11,213 bases of DNA from CAVTUU01 sp045804965. GTDB lineage: Bacteria; Chloroflexota; Chloroflexia; Thermomicrobiales; UBA6265. Positions 5,725-11,156 of the stretch are shown piece after piece. The stretch is from contig JBJMMD010000046.1 of the NCBI GenBank assembly GCA_045804965.1, positions 1-11,213 on the forward strand, given 5' to 3'. Position numbers and translations under genes: made by a program. The notes beneath the pieces are model-generated. The model searched no databases. It saw nothing but the letters and a program-made list of their open reading frames with translations, and was not told the origin of the DNA. Position 1 is the stretch's first letter. The number at the start of each line of letters is the position of its first letter.

Positions 5725-5982
5725 GTGCACGGGCCGCAGTGGTATCGCGTTGAACACCATGCTGATGACCAAATCCGGGCCCTCGGCCGCATCGCCAATG
5801 TCTTTGCACACCCCTCGACCTTGACCCCGTTTCTCAGCCGACTGCTCCAGCTGGGGATCCGCCAGGGCGAACTCGTCCTCATCGAGGAGGCGACCGGGCA
5901 AACCGTGGCGCGCTGCGTCGTGCGTCCTCCGCGCAAGCGCGCGTGGCGCCCCCACGACCGACACAGCGAGCCGGACCGATAG
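5725..5982 (+). CDS. Small hypothetical protein, 85 aa
   Basis: The frame starts at GTG 5725; GGGGAA eight to nine nt earlier is a modest ribosome binding site. The first 65 residues look like a real folded domain: WYRVEHHADDQIRALGRI (6-23), an amphipathic stretch LTPFLSRLLQLGIRQGELVL (33-52) and strand EATGQTVARCVV (55-66). The last 20 residues, from PPRKRAWRPHDRH onward, are basic and probably disordered. There is no signal peptide, membrane segment or known motif, so no family is assigned. Neighbours give no clue: the frames around it run on the other strand. No plus-strand terminator was found directly after the stop; the hairpin at 6031 lies 48 nt further on. Confidence 0.55.
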   Translation: MHGPQWYRVEHHADDQIRALGRIANVFAHPSTLTPFLSRLLQLGIRQGELVLIEEATGQTVARCVVRPPRKRAWRPHDRHSEPDR

Positions 5983-6030
5983 GGCGATCGCATTCGTGAA
6001 CATGTGCAGCGTGGGCAAGATCATAATGCA

Positions 6031-6061
6031 AACGACCCCGAGCGTGATGCCCGGGGCCGTT
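6031..6061 (-). terminator. 31-nt family hairpin after the SulP-like remnant
   Basis: AACGACCCCGAGCGT pairs with ATGCCCGGGGCCGTT. Two plus-strand C-A mismatches become U-G pairs on the minus strand, and on that strand TTTGCATTATG follows. It lies 37 nt past the minus-strand stop at 6099, and 48 nt past the plus-strand stop at 5982. Confidence 0.65.
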
Positions 6062-6098
6062 GCGGCGCAGCGAGGCAATCGCAAGGGATGCACGACCG

Positions 6099-6197
6099 CT
6101 ACGGGTGCGAGCGGTGGTAGGTCCTGATCCAGCCCAGGATCGGCACGACCGAGCTGAGTTGGAACCTGCCTTGGTGACGGGCCGCACGCGTCGCCAT
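6099..6197 (-). pseudogene. Possible SulP permease N-terminal remnant, 32 aa
   Basis: A 32-codon minus-strand frame starts at ATG 6197, six nt after AGGAAG (6209-6204), and ends at TAG 6101-6099. The translation begins MATRAARHQGRFQLSS and continues VVPILGWIRTYHRSHP. The part PILGWIRTY-x-R-S is close to the segment just before the first membrane helix of SulP-family anion permeases, where a proline-rich loading motif and a basic W-L-R-x-Y-x-R stretch precede the transmembrane domain. Here the frame stops exactly where the membrane domain should begin. A family hairpin follows. I read it as the start of a deleted SulP gene, although a genuine 32-aa peptide or chance similarity cannot be excluded. 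Confidence 0.4.
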
Positions 6198-6240
6198 GCG
6201 CGTCTTCCTAATCGCCGCGATGCCCGCACGGCAGGATCAT

Positions 6241-6279
6241 CGGCCGGTCGCGTCTCGAATCAGGAGACGCGACCGGCCG
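6241..6279 (-). terminator. 16-bp perfect hairpin after the DUF1269 gene
   Basis: CGGCCGGTCGCGTCTC (6241-6256) and its exact complement (6264-6279) enclose a 7-nt loop. It starts 26 nt beyond the stop of the minus gene at 6306. No T run follows on either strand, so it may work as a Rho-independent terminator only weakly, or protect the 3' end of the mRNA. Its sequence is unrelated to the 31-nt family. Confidence 0.7.
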
Positions 6280-6305
6280 TCAGGATCCGGCGAGACACGC
6301 GACCT

Positions 6306-6794
6306 CTAGGAGGCGGTGGCCGCCGCGACCAAATTGGCCTCGTCCGCGGCCGAGAGGTTGGTCTGGATCAACGCGCCGCCGAAGTTCGCCTTCTTCATCT
6401 CGGCGACGACCCGATCGGTGGTGGCCGAGCGGATGAGGAGGACCAGGGCGGCCTTACCCGGCGTCACTTTGGCCCCCATCTCCTTGGCGAACTTGTCATC
6501 GATGCCGTAGTCGGTCAGCTTGCCGGCGAGCGCCCCGGAGGCCGCCCCGATGGCCATGCCGGCGATCGGCATCAGGAAGATCAGGCCGAAGAGACCGCCC
6601 CAGAGAGCGCCGCCTGCCGCGCCGGCCCCGGCCGTGCTGAGAGACTGGTCGAGTTTGATCTTGTCGCCTTCGTTCTTGGCCACGACAGCGTCGTCGATCT
6701 GGATCAACTGCTGCTTCTGAAGCTCGCCCAGTTTGGCGAGCGCCATCTTCGCGGTGACTTCGTCCTTGTAAGCGATCGCGAGCAGAGTGCTCAT
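6306..6794 (-). CDS. DUF1269 family membrane-associated protein
   Basis: The 162-aa protein starts at ATG 6794, directly behind GGAGGGAG; the open frame above it is not protein-like. It matches the DUF1269 family (PF06897) along its length. Residues 1-50 are an alpha-beta domain beginning MSTLLAIAYKDEVTAKMAL, with a LGELQKQQLIQIDDAVVAKN segment. Residues 56-92 are a Gly/Ala-rich hydrophobic hairpin (AGAAGGALWGGLFGLIFLMP, then GMAIGAASGALAG) with repeated small-x-x-x-small spacing, as in glycine-zipper membrane segments. A soluble end follows, with DKFAKEMGAKVTPGKAALVL and a final Asp/Glu/Ala-rich tail. The biochemical role of the family is not established; members are often stress-associated. 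It is monocistronic, with inverted repeats in its leader and a hairpin behind it. Confidence 0.9.
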   Translation of the reverse strand: MSTLLAIAYKDEVTAKMALAKLGELQKQQLIQIDDAVVAKNEGDKIKLDQSLSTAGAGAAGGALWGGLFGLIFLMPIAGMAIGAASGALAGKLTDYGIDDKFAKEMGAKVTPGKAALVLLIRSATTDRVVAEMKKANFGGALIQTNLSAADEANLVAAATAS

Positions 6795-6816
6795 GCTCTC
6801 CCTCCAGTATGGTTGG

Positions 6817-6874
6817 GCCGGACACAGGGTCCGGCGCGCTCGGTTCGTCGACCGATCGCTCTTTAGATAGAGCG
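6817..6874 (-). promoter_or_regulatory. Two inverted repeats in the DUF1269 leader
   Basis: GCCGGAC-5 nt-GTCCGGC (6817-6835) forms a 7-bp hairpin that ends 23 nt before the ATG. CGCTCT-6 nt-AGAGCG (6857-6874) lies further upstream in more A/T-rich DNA. On the minus strand TATCTA within the second repeat could act as a weak -10 with TTGCGG 18 nt before it, which would make the second repeat an operator. No motif identifies a regulator. Confidence 0.35.
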
Positions 6875-7023
6875 AATAAGGTCGTAGCCGCAATGATCAA
6901 AGGGAGTATTCCGAAGGGCGCCGCCCGGTGCGCCGCACCCGGCGGACGTCCGGCGGGCCCGGGTAATACGACGAAGGCGTTGCAAACGGGCGCGTCGGCC
7001 GCCCGCGCGCTGACCTACGTTGA

Positions 7024-7370
7024 GCGCCGGTCGGTGCCCCATCTGCTGAACGTCGAATTTCCGCCGTTCCCGGCGAGTTAGACATCACGTTGGACGGCGG
7101 CGAGATCCCAATCGTCGCATAGGGAGTCCAGCGACAACCTGTACACCCATTCACGATCCGACGCCGGCTCCGTCTGGCGCCACCCAAGATTCAGAGAGCG
7201 CCGTCGGCGGCGTGACGACGTTGCCGCTGACGGGCGCCGATCCGGCGGGCGACAACGACATCTCGAAGACGCTCACGCTTCTGGCCATTTTCTGGTTGGG
7301 CGGTAGGTCGATGTCGCCGCGGCGAATGAAGAACCGCCGGCTTCGCCAATCGCCGCATCAATCACCTCGA
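7024..7370 (+). pseudogene. Remnant of an LPXTG-anchored surface protein
   Basis: The frame leading into 7212 reads TCTPIHDPTPAPSGATQD, then SESAVGGVTT, then LPLTG (7221-7235), the spacer ADPAGDNDISK, a hydrophobic segment TLTLLAIFWLGG (7269-7304) and the basic tail RSMSPRRMKNRRLR. A Pro/Thr/Ser linker, LPXTG, a hydrophobic stretch and a positive tail are the parts of a cell-wall sorting signal, in the right order. The 12-residue hydrophobic stretch is shorter than usual. In another frame just upstream, 7024-7119 encodes a plausible end of an extracellular domain, VPGELDITLDGGEIPIVA, cut by TAG at 7120. So at least one frameshift separates domain and anchor, and the rest of the protein is missing. 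The frame also runs past the terminator at 7374 before stopping at 7440-7442, which suggests the true stop was lost. The sortase at 8421 would be the natural partner. Confidence 0.55.
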
Positions 7371-7373
7371 GGG

Positions 7374-7416
7374 ATGCCCGCCGCCGTTGATGCACGGGCG
7401 GCGGGCATTTCTCATT
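7374..7416 (+). terminator. Terminator after the LPLTG remnant
   Basis: ATGCCCGCCGCC (7374-7385) and GGCGGCGGGCAT (7397-7408) form a perfect 12-bp stem with an 11-nt loop. TTCTCATTT follows on the plus strand. It most likely ended the surface-protein gene, and it insulates the 7589 gene from upstream transcription. Confidence 0.75.
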
Positions 7417-7437
7417 TGCCGTCGGGCGACGATCTCA

Positions 7438-7465
7438 CATAGGTAATTCCTATGCGTCTCATAGG
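7438..7465. promoter_or_regulatory. Three phased CATAGG/CCTATG half-sites
   Basis: CATAGG (7438-7443), its complement CCTATG (7449-7454) and CATAGG again (7460-7465) start exactly 11 bp apart, each separated by 5 nt, so all face the same side of the helix in alternating orientation. TATTCT at 7490-7495 is a possible -10 downstream, without a good -35. That fits an activator-dependent promoter for the gene at 7589. No known regulator is inferred. Confidence 0.55.
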
Positions 7466-7588
7466 CAGAGGACGCGCGGTGCAAATAAGTATTCTTGCCG
7501 ACGCGCCACCTCAGTAATTGAGCGATGATCGGACCGTGCCCACTAAGAGGCGAGGGCACGCAGGTGATAGGTGGACGCGGAGGAAACT

Positions 7589-7783
7589 ATGGACAAGCAC
7601 AGTATTGATGCCTGGTTTTCGGCGGAACTGACGGTGATCGAAGCCGTCGCAGGTTCGATGACTCAAGAGGAAAGGGACTTTGGGTCGCTTCCAAATGGTC
7701 AAACGCTGGGACGATACGCGCTTGAATCATTGATTGAGCTCGTGTCGACCAGTTCCGATACGAAGGGCGAATTTTTCGGTTAG
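7589..7783 (+). CDS. Small acidic hypothetical protein, 64 aa
   Basis: ATG 7589 follows GGAGG by 4-5 nt, which decides the start over an in-frame GTG 18 nt further up. The protein is acidic and probably cytoplasmic: MDKHSIDAWFSAELTVIEAV (1-20) is a helix, TQEERDFGSLPNGQTLGRYA (31-50) a turn-rich middle, and LESLIELVSTSSD (51-63) a second helix. There are no cysteines, signal peptide or known motif. The codon third positions are less GC-rich than in the larger genes, and A/T content is raised around it. I do not recognise a family. It follows the phased half-sites at 7438-7465, which suggests regulated expression. The next small gene starts 72 nt later and could belong to the same transcript, ending at the terminator at 8221. 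Confidence 0.6.
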   Translation: MDKHSIDAWFSAELTVIEAVAGSMTQEERDFGSLPNGQTLGRYALESLIELVSTSSDTKGEFFG

Positions 7784-7854
7784 CACGAATGGTCTGGGGT
7801 CCGGTGGTCTCTGCCTAAGAGAACAGGGCCGCCGGTGAAAGAGAAGAACTCACA

Positions 7855-8121
7855 GTGGCATCGATTGCACAGCGGACGCAGGCACTACCATCGCTACGCC
7901 AACCAGCCAGTCCCTCGATTTGGCAGCGGATCGTCGCCGCGTTCAAGCGGGACCGCATCAGCCAGTCGGGCGACACGCCGAGGGCGCTTGAAGCTTCAGA
8001 GGCGGTTGGAGCAACCGATCGCGAGCTGAGCTTAATGACGAAGCGCGGCCCGCATGCGCGGGTCGATCAACGGCAAAATGACGTGCTCATCGGCATCTAC
8101 CAGAGCGGCATGCACTCGTAA
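7855..8121 (+). CDS. Small hypothetical protein, 88 aa
   Basis: The frame begins at GTG 7855 behind a poor GAGAAG-like site. An overlapping frame from GTG 7835 is Arg/His/Ser-rich and less credible. From about residue 22 the codons look like real coding sequence with GC-rich third positions: IWQRIVAAFKRDRISQSGD (22-40), ALEASEAVGATDRELSLMTK, then RVDQRQNDVLIGIYQSGM near the end. It is probably cytoplasmic, with no membrane segment. No family is recognised. It shares strand and possibly a transcript with the 7589 gene, and a strong terminator lies 99 nt after its stop. The exact start is uncertain. Confidence 0.42.
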   Translation: MASIAQRTQALPSLRQPASPSIWQRIVAAFKRDRISQSGDTPRALEASEAVGATDRELSLMTKRGPHARVDQRQNDVLIGIYQSGMHS

Positions 8122-8220
8122 AACGCACATTATCTGCACCCCTTCCGCACTCGCCAGGAAGGGTGACGCGGGCGACCCCTTCCCGCCCAGCACGCACGAT
8201 ACGGCGAGCAACTGCACCCT

Positions 8221-8254
8221 CGACGCCCCGGCCAAACGGCCGGGGCGTCGTTTT
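8221..8254 (+). terminator. Strong Rho-independent terminator
   Basis: CGACGCCCCGGCC (8221-8233) and GGCCGGGGCGTCG (8238-8250) form a perfect 13-bp stem with a 4-nt loop, followed directly by TTTT. This is the most canonical plus-strand terminator of the window. It separates the 7589-8121 unit from the sortase. The 8255-8420 stretch after it holds nothing I could support, including no clear promoter. Confidence 0.88.
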
Positions 8255-8420
8255 GCCTACCCAGTAAGCCCCCGGCCTCTTCTGCGAAATCACGTAGATC
8301 AAACAGCCTCAAGTCTGGAAGCAATTACCGTGATCTTCCGGATACGGGAGTCAATCGACGAGCGCATGATGGGAACGTGGTAAGCGATGGACGGTAGACG
8401 AGGTTTGCGTAGCGGACCAG

Positions 8421-9113
8421 ATGGAAGGAGCGAATCCAACGCAATGGCAGCAATCTGGACTTTTCGTGTTTAAGCTGAGCAGTTTCAAGAAAGTGGCGGC
8501 AACTGTACTCGTCGTGTTCATGTTGGCGATCATGATCGAGCCGACGTTGCACACCGTCGCGGCCCCGGTCCACCCCAGAGGGCAGATCGAGCAACAGGTG
8601 CTTCGCCCCGACCAGTGGATGGGTGTCTTTGACGAACGCTTACTGGCGGGGCAACTCAAGGGTGTCCGGCCGACCAACATCAAGATCGATGCGATCGGCG
8701 TCGACGCAAACATCGAGATGCTGGAAGTCGTCAATGGCGAAATGCAGCCGCCGTCCAACGAGAGCGATGTCGCCTGGTACAAGGACTCGGGTCGACTCGG
8801 CGCACCTGGCAACGTGATGATGGCCGGCCACTTGAACTGGTACGGCGTGCCAGTCGCGGTCTTTGGCTACCTCGATCAACTCAAGAAGAACGATACGATC
8901 GAGGTGACCGGCGCGGATGGGAAGGTCTTTGTCTACCAGGTAAAGTGGGTCAAGAACTTTCCCGCCGATGAGGCGCCGCCGAAACTCGTGGTCGGCGGAT
9001 CGAGCAAGAAGGTGCTGACGCTGATCACGTGCGGCGGTTATTGGCAGCCGGACCAGCTCGAGTACAACCAACGGACGGTCGTCCGCGCCGAGCTGGTTGA
9101 AGACGAGATGTAG
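8421..9113 (+). CDS. Class F-like sortase (transpeptidase)
   Basis: The 230-aa protein joins surface proteins to the cell envelope by cutting a C-terminal sorting motif. Residues 23-45 are an uncleaved signal-anchor, KKVAATVLVVFMLAIMIEPT. The sortase fold runs from about 83 (RPTNIKIDAIGVDANIEM) to the end. The catalytic residues are visible: His137 in MAGHLNWYG, Cys204 in LTLITCGG, and an Arg, probably 218 in YNQRTVV. GVPVAVFGYLDQLKKNDTIE matches the pattern around the catalytic His in class F enzymes. ATG 8421 lacks a good ribosome binding site, but no better in-frame start exists before the membrane segment. Length and residues are intact, so it should be active. Sortases are usually near their substrates; the LPLTG remnant at 7221 is the only one seen here. 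Confidence 0.9.
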   Translation: MEGANPTQWQQSGLFVFKLSSFKKVAATVLVVFMLAIMIEPTLHTVAAPVHPRGQIEQQVLRPDQWMGVFDERLLAGQLKGVRPTNIKIDAIGVDANIEMLEVVNGEMQPPSNESDVAWYKDSGRLGAPGNVMMAGHLNWYGVPVAVFGYLDQLKKNDTIEVTGADGKVFVYQVKWVKNFPADEAPPKLVVGGSSKKVLTLITCGGYWQPDQLEYNQRTVVRAELVEDEM

Positions 9114-9164
9114 GACGAACCCATACAAATCGAACCCAGCGGCGGATCGTGATGCATCGCACAT

Positions 9165-9434
9165 GTAATCGCTGACAATGGACCGGGCTGTCCACCGGGG
9201 CGTCCGGTCCTTGCCGTTCACCGTCACGTCGACCCGCAACAGCGTCAGCAACTGGCGGCGCCCGGCGTAGGTCATCGCGGTGGCCATCGTCTCCGCGATC
9301 TGCCGACAATGCGCGGCCAGGTCGCGTAGCTCGAACTCCATCGCCACCGCCGCGTCCCGGCGTGCCTGCGCCTGGTCCTGGTTGCCATCTGCCTTGCCTC
9401 CCTGCTCATATTCCAGAATGTTTATTCGGTGAAT
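9165..9434 (-). pseudogene. C-terminal remnant of a large serine recombinase
   Basis: Reading the minus strand from just inside the stop at 9437-9435, a frame gives NILEYEQGG, an Asp/Gln/Ala/Arg-rich stretch, then VAMEFELRDLAAHCRQIAET, MATAMTYAGRRQLLTLLRVD, VTVNGKDRTPRWTARSIV. A coiled-coil region followed by L-x-x-x-C-x-x-x, an AGRR-x-LL-x-LL motif and V-x-V-x-x-x-x-x-x-TPRW is the usual end of large serine recombinases of transposons and phages. The catalytic and zinc-ribbon regions are absent, no start site is present, and the frame continues past the expected end into noise. It is therefore a scrap left by an old mobile element, tail to tail with the sortase. Confidence 0.55.
9180..9210 (+). 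terminator. Weak hairpin after the sortase gene
   Basis: GGACCGG (9180-9186) pairs with CCGGTCC (9204-9210), 66 nt after the sortase stop, followed by TTGCCGTT. The 17-nt loop is large and the site lies inside the recombinase remnant, so it may be coincidental. Confidence 0.3.
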
Positions 9435-9602
9435 TTACGTGGGGAAAGGCTGGCGCTTAGGCAGCGAGGGCGACGTTCGATATGGGTGTCCAGTGGCTTT
9501 CGGTAGACTGAGTTCGTAGCGCAGGGGCAGTGAGCACCTCCGTTACGATGGAAGTAAGGCAGTCAAGGGACTGCACGAGGTCCGACTCTTGGGAGCGCAC
9601 GC

Positions 9603-9947
9603 ATGACTCTTAGATTTCTACCGGAGTTCGATTCGTGCACGGTCTTTCTCGGGCAGCGCAGCACACGCGATCCGGAAAGGACTAATTTCTCGCCCAACAC
9701 GTTTCCCGTGTCGCGCTATTTGTTCGAGTGGGGCGAGCGAAAGGGGATCGACGTGCTCTGTCAGTCGATCCTTGCGATTGGGCGAGACAGACATCCTGAC
9801 GCGTTCGAGCGCTACGATGTGAACAAGCTCGTCGTGTTCGTCAAACAGGGGGGCGTCCCGGTCGAGATTGCGTCTCACACGAGCGTCGTATCCTGCCACC
9901 GTGACTGGTTCTTTGGGTGGTTGTGTGCGGGGGAGGTCAGACAATGA
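9603..9947 (+). CDS. Orphan protein coupled to a secreted partner
   Basis: This 114-aa protein starts at an ATG seven nt after GGGAG. It is rich in aromatic residues and has four cysteines (12, 53, 97, 107). Segments such as RTNFSPNTFPVSRYLFEWGE (26-45), KGIDVLCQSILAIGRDRHPD (47-66) and NKLVVFVKQGGVPVEIASHT (74-93) look like a compact alpha/beta fold. Its end, DWFFGWLCAGEVRQ, is very aromatic. There is no signal peptide or transmembrane span and I do not recognise the family. Codon usage fits the neighbours; a longer frame on the opposite strand is a shadow. Its stop overlaps the start of the 9944 gene by four bases (ATGA). GCAGTC-4 nt-GACTGC (9559-9574) lies upstream, as do two short repeats, ATTC-2 nt-GAAT and ATTC-3 nt-GAAT (9410-9434). 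Confidence 0.62.
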   Translation: MTLRFLPEFDSCTVFLGQRSTRDPERTNFSPNTFPVSRYLFEWGERKGIDVLCQSILAIGRDRHPDAFERYDVNKLVVFVKQGGVPVEIASHTSVVSCHRDWFFGWLCAGEVRQ

Positions 9948-10192
9948 TTCCGCGCTTGGTGACGATTCTCGTCTTATGCGTTGCGGTGATCGGCGTCTCG
10001 TGGGGCATGCGCGCTCAGGCCCAGAACGATACGCTGGAGGAGCGATTCGCTGCTCTTGAAACCCAGGTGGCGCATGTCGAAGCGCCGCTCGCGGCTGGTT
10101 CAACAGCGCCGCATCAGTTGAGCAGCTACAGTTCTCAACTTTCCGGAACCTACAACGTCAATTGGGACGGGGCACTCACGTCGAAGTGGTGA
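9944..10192 (+). CDS. Small secreted or anchored protein, 82 aa
   Basis: ATG 9944 overlaps the previous stop (ATGA) and has GGGGGAGG nine nt upstream, inside the preceding gene, so translation is probably coupled. Residues 1-26 form a signal peptide or anchor: MIPRLVTILVLCVAVIGVSW, then GMRAQAQ with an Ala-x-Ala site. A short coiled coil follows (DTLEERFAALETQVAHVE, 29-46), then a Ser/Ala/Gly linker and a tail with QLSGTYNVNWDGALTSKW. The protein is complete but small, and could be a coiled-coil partner or a truncated longer protein. No family is recognised. No terminator follows. An A/T-richer gap of about 180 nt leads to the 10374 gene, so the three might share regulation, but this is not shown. 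Confidence 0.7.
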   Translation: MIPRLVTILVLCVAVIGVSWGMRAQAQNDTLEERFAALETQVAHVEAPLAAGSTAPHQLSSYSSQLSGTYNVNWDGALTSKW

Positions 10193-10321
10193 TTCCGAGT
10201 TCTTAAGCAACAATCTTGTTCATTGAAACTTCATCTAACGAAATTACTGTTCATATTGTTTGCAGGCTGGATTTTGCAGTTCAGCTTCTTTTTCGCAGGT
10301 GGAGCGAATCGATTTCAGCAG

Positions 10322-10350
10322 ACCCGGCTTCATGAAATAGGGCGCCGGGT
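10322..10350 (+). promoter_or_regulatory. Leader hairpin before the 10374 gene
   Basis: ACCCGGC (10322-10328) and GCCGGGT (10344-10350) form a 7-bp stem with a 15-nt loop, ending 23 nt before the ATG and just ahead of the AGGAGG site. The rest of the gap (10193-10320) is the most A/T-rich DNA of the window and should hold the promoter. TTGAAA (10223-10228) followed after 16 nt by TACTGT is the best pair I could find, and it is weak. AACAA-2 nt-TTGTT (10209-10220) lies just upstream. Confidence 0.35.
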
Positions 10351-10373
10351 TCCCCTGTCCAGGAGGTAGGTTC

Positions 10374-11156
10374 ATGTACAAGCATTTGCGATTTCTTCCC
10401 GCCATTTTTGCCGTCGTTTTGCTCGTGGTGGCCGGCAGCGCTGGACGGCTCCAAACGATCTCGGCAGCCTCTGGAACACCCTCGCCCGAAGCTCCGTACG
10501 CCCCAAAAATCGATCCAAACGACTTCACGAATGTCATTGACAATCCATATTTCACACTCGTCCCCGGCACGACCTTCATCTACGAAGGGACGGAAGGTGA
10601 TGAGAAGACGCGCGACGAAGTGATCGTCACATCCAAGACGAAAGTCGTGCTCGGGGTCACGTGCGTTGAAGTACACGATCGTGTCTATTCGGACGGCGAA
10701 CTCGCAGAGGATACGCGCGACTGGTTCGCCCAGGACAAAGCCGGCACCGTGTGGTATTTCGGCGAAGCCACGTCGACGCTGGAAGAAGGCACGCCGACGA
10801 GTGGCGAAGGTTCGTGGGAGGCCGGTGTCGACGGAGCGCAGCCGGGAATCATCATGCTGGCAGACCCGAAGGTGGGCGACACGTACCGGCAGGAGTATTA
10901 CCCCGGCCACGCCGAGGACATGGCGGAAGTCACGGCCGTTTCCGGTAGTGTCGACATCCCTTATGGCAGCTTCGATGACGTCATCGTCACGCGCGAGTTT
11001 ACGCCGCTCGAACCCGACAGTGAATCGAACCGGACGTATGCCCGCGGAGTAGGTGACGTAAAAGAAGAGTCGACAAAAGGTGAGTACGAAGTGTTGGAAC
11101 TCGTCGAGGTGAAAAAGGCTTCGGCCGCCAGCCCCGAAGCTACCCCAAGCACATAG
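10374..11156 (+). CDS. Secreted protein of a conserved unnamed family
   Basis: The 260-aa protein begins at an ATG seven nt after AGGAGG. Residues 1-32 are a signal peptide (MYKHLRFLPAIFAVVLLVVA core, end QTISAA), followed by a Pro/Ser linker. From about 50 it matches a pattern I recall from exported proteins of many bacteria: NPYFTLVPGTTFIYEG (57-72), then RDEVIVTSKTKVVLGVTCVE, VYSDGELAEDTRDWFAQDKA, GTVWYFGE, GSWEAGVDGAQPGIIMLADP, VGDTYRQEYYPGHAEDMAEV, VPYGSFDDV-like IPYGSFDDV (196-204) and LEPDSESNRTYARGVGDVKE. This would be an all-beta domain related to lipocalin-like or DUF3108-like folds; no catalytic role is known to me. It has a single cysteine (97). The tail ASPEATPST resembles the ends of the 1265 protein. 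It appears monocistronic. Confidence 0.85.
   Translation: MYKHLRFLPAIFAVVLLVVAGSAGRLQTISAASGTPSPEAPYAPKIDPNDFTNVIDNPYFTLVPGTTFIYEGTEGDEKTRDEVIVTSKTKVVLGVTCVEVHDRVYSDGELAEDTRDWFAQDKAGTVWYFGEATSTLEEGTPTSGEGSWEAGVDGAQPGIIMLADPKVGDTYRQEYYPGHAEDMAEVTAVSGSVDIPYGSFDDVIVTREFTPLEPDSESNRTYARGVGDVKEESTKGEYEVLELVEVKKASAASPEATPST

Noticed and set aside
143..6061. CRISPR array or REP/BIME cluster as explanation for the repeated hairpins
   Set aside because: Copies are 250 to 2,800 bp apart, lack regular spacers, and are single hairpins near gene ends rather than paired REP units; no cas gene is present.
6060..6866. 268-codon plus-strand frame
   Set aside because: Mirror of the DUF1269 gene, which has a clear family match and ribosome binding site on the other strand.
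8640..9347. Full 235-codon minus-strand frame as one gene
   Set aside because: Only its first part resembles a recombinase end; the rest is antisense to the sortase and is a shadow.
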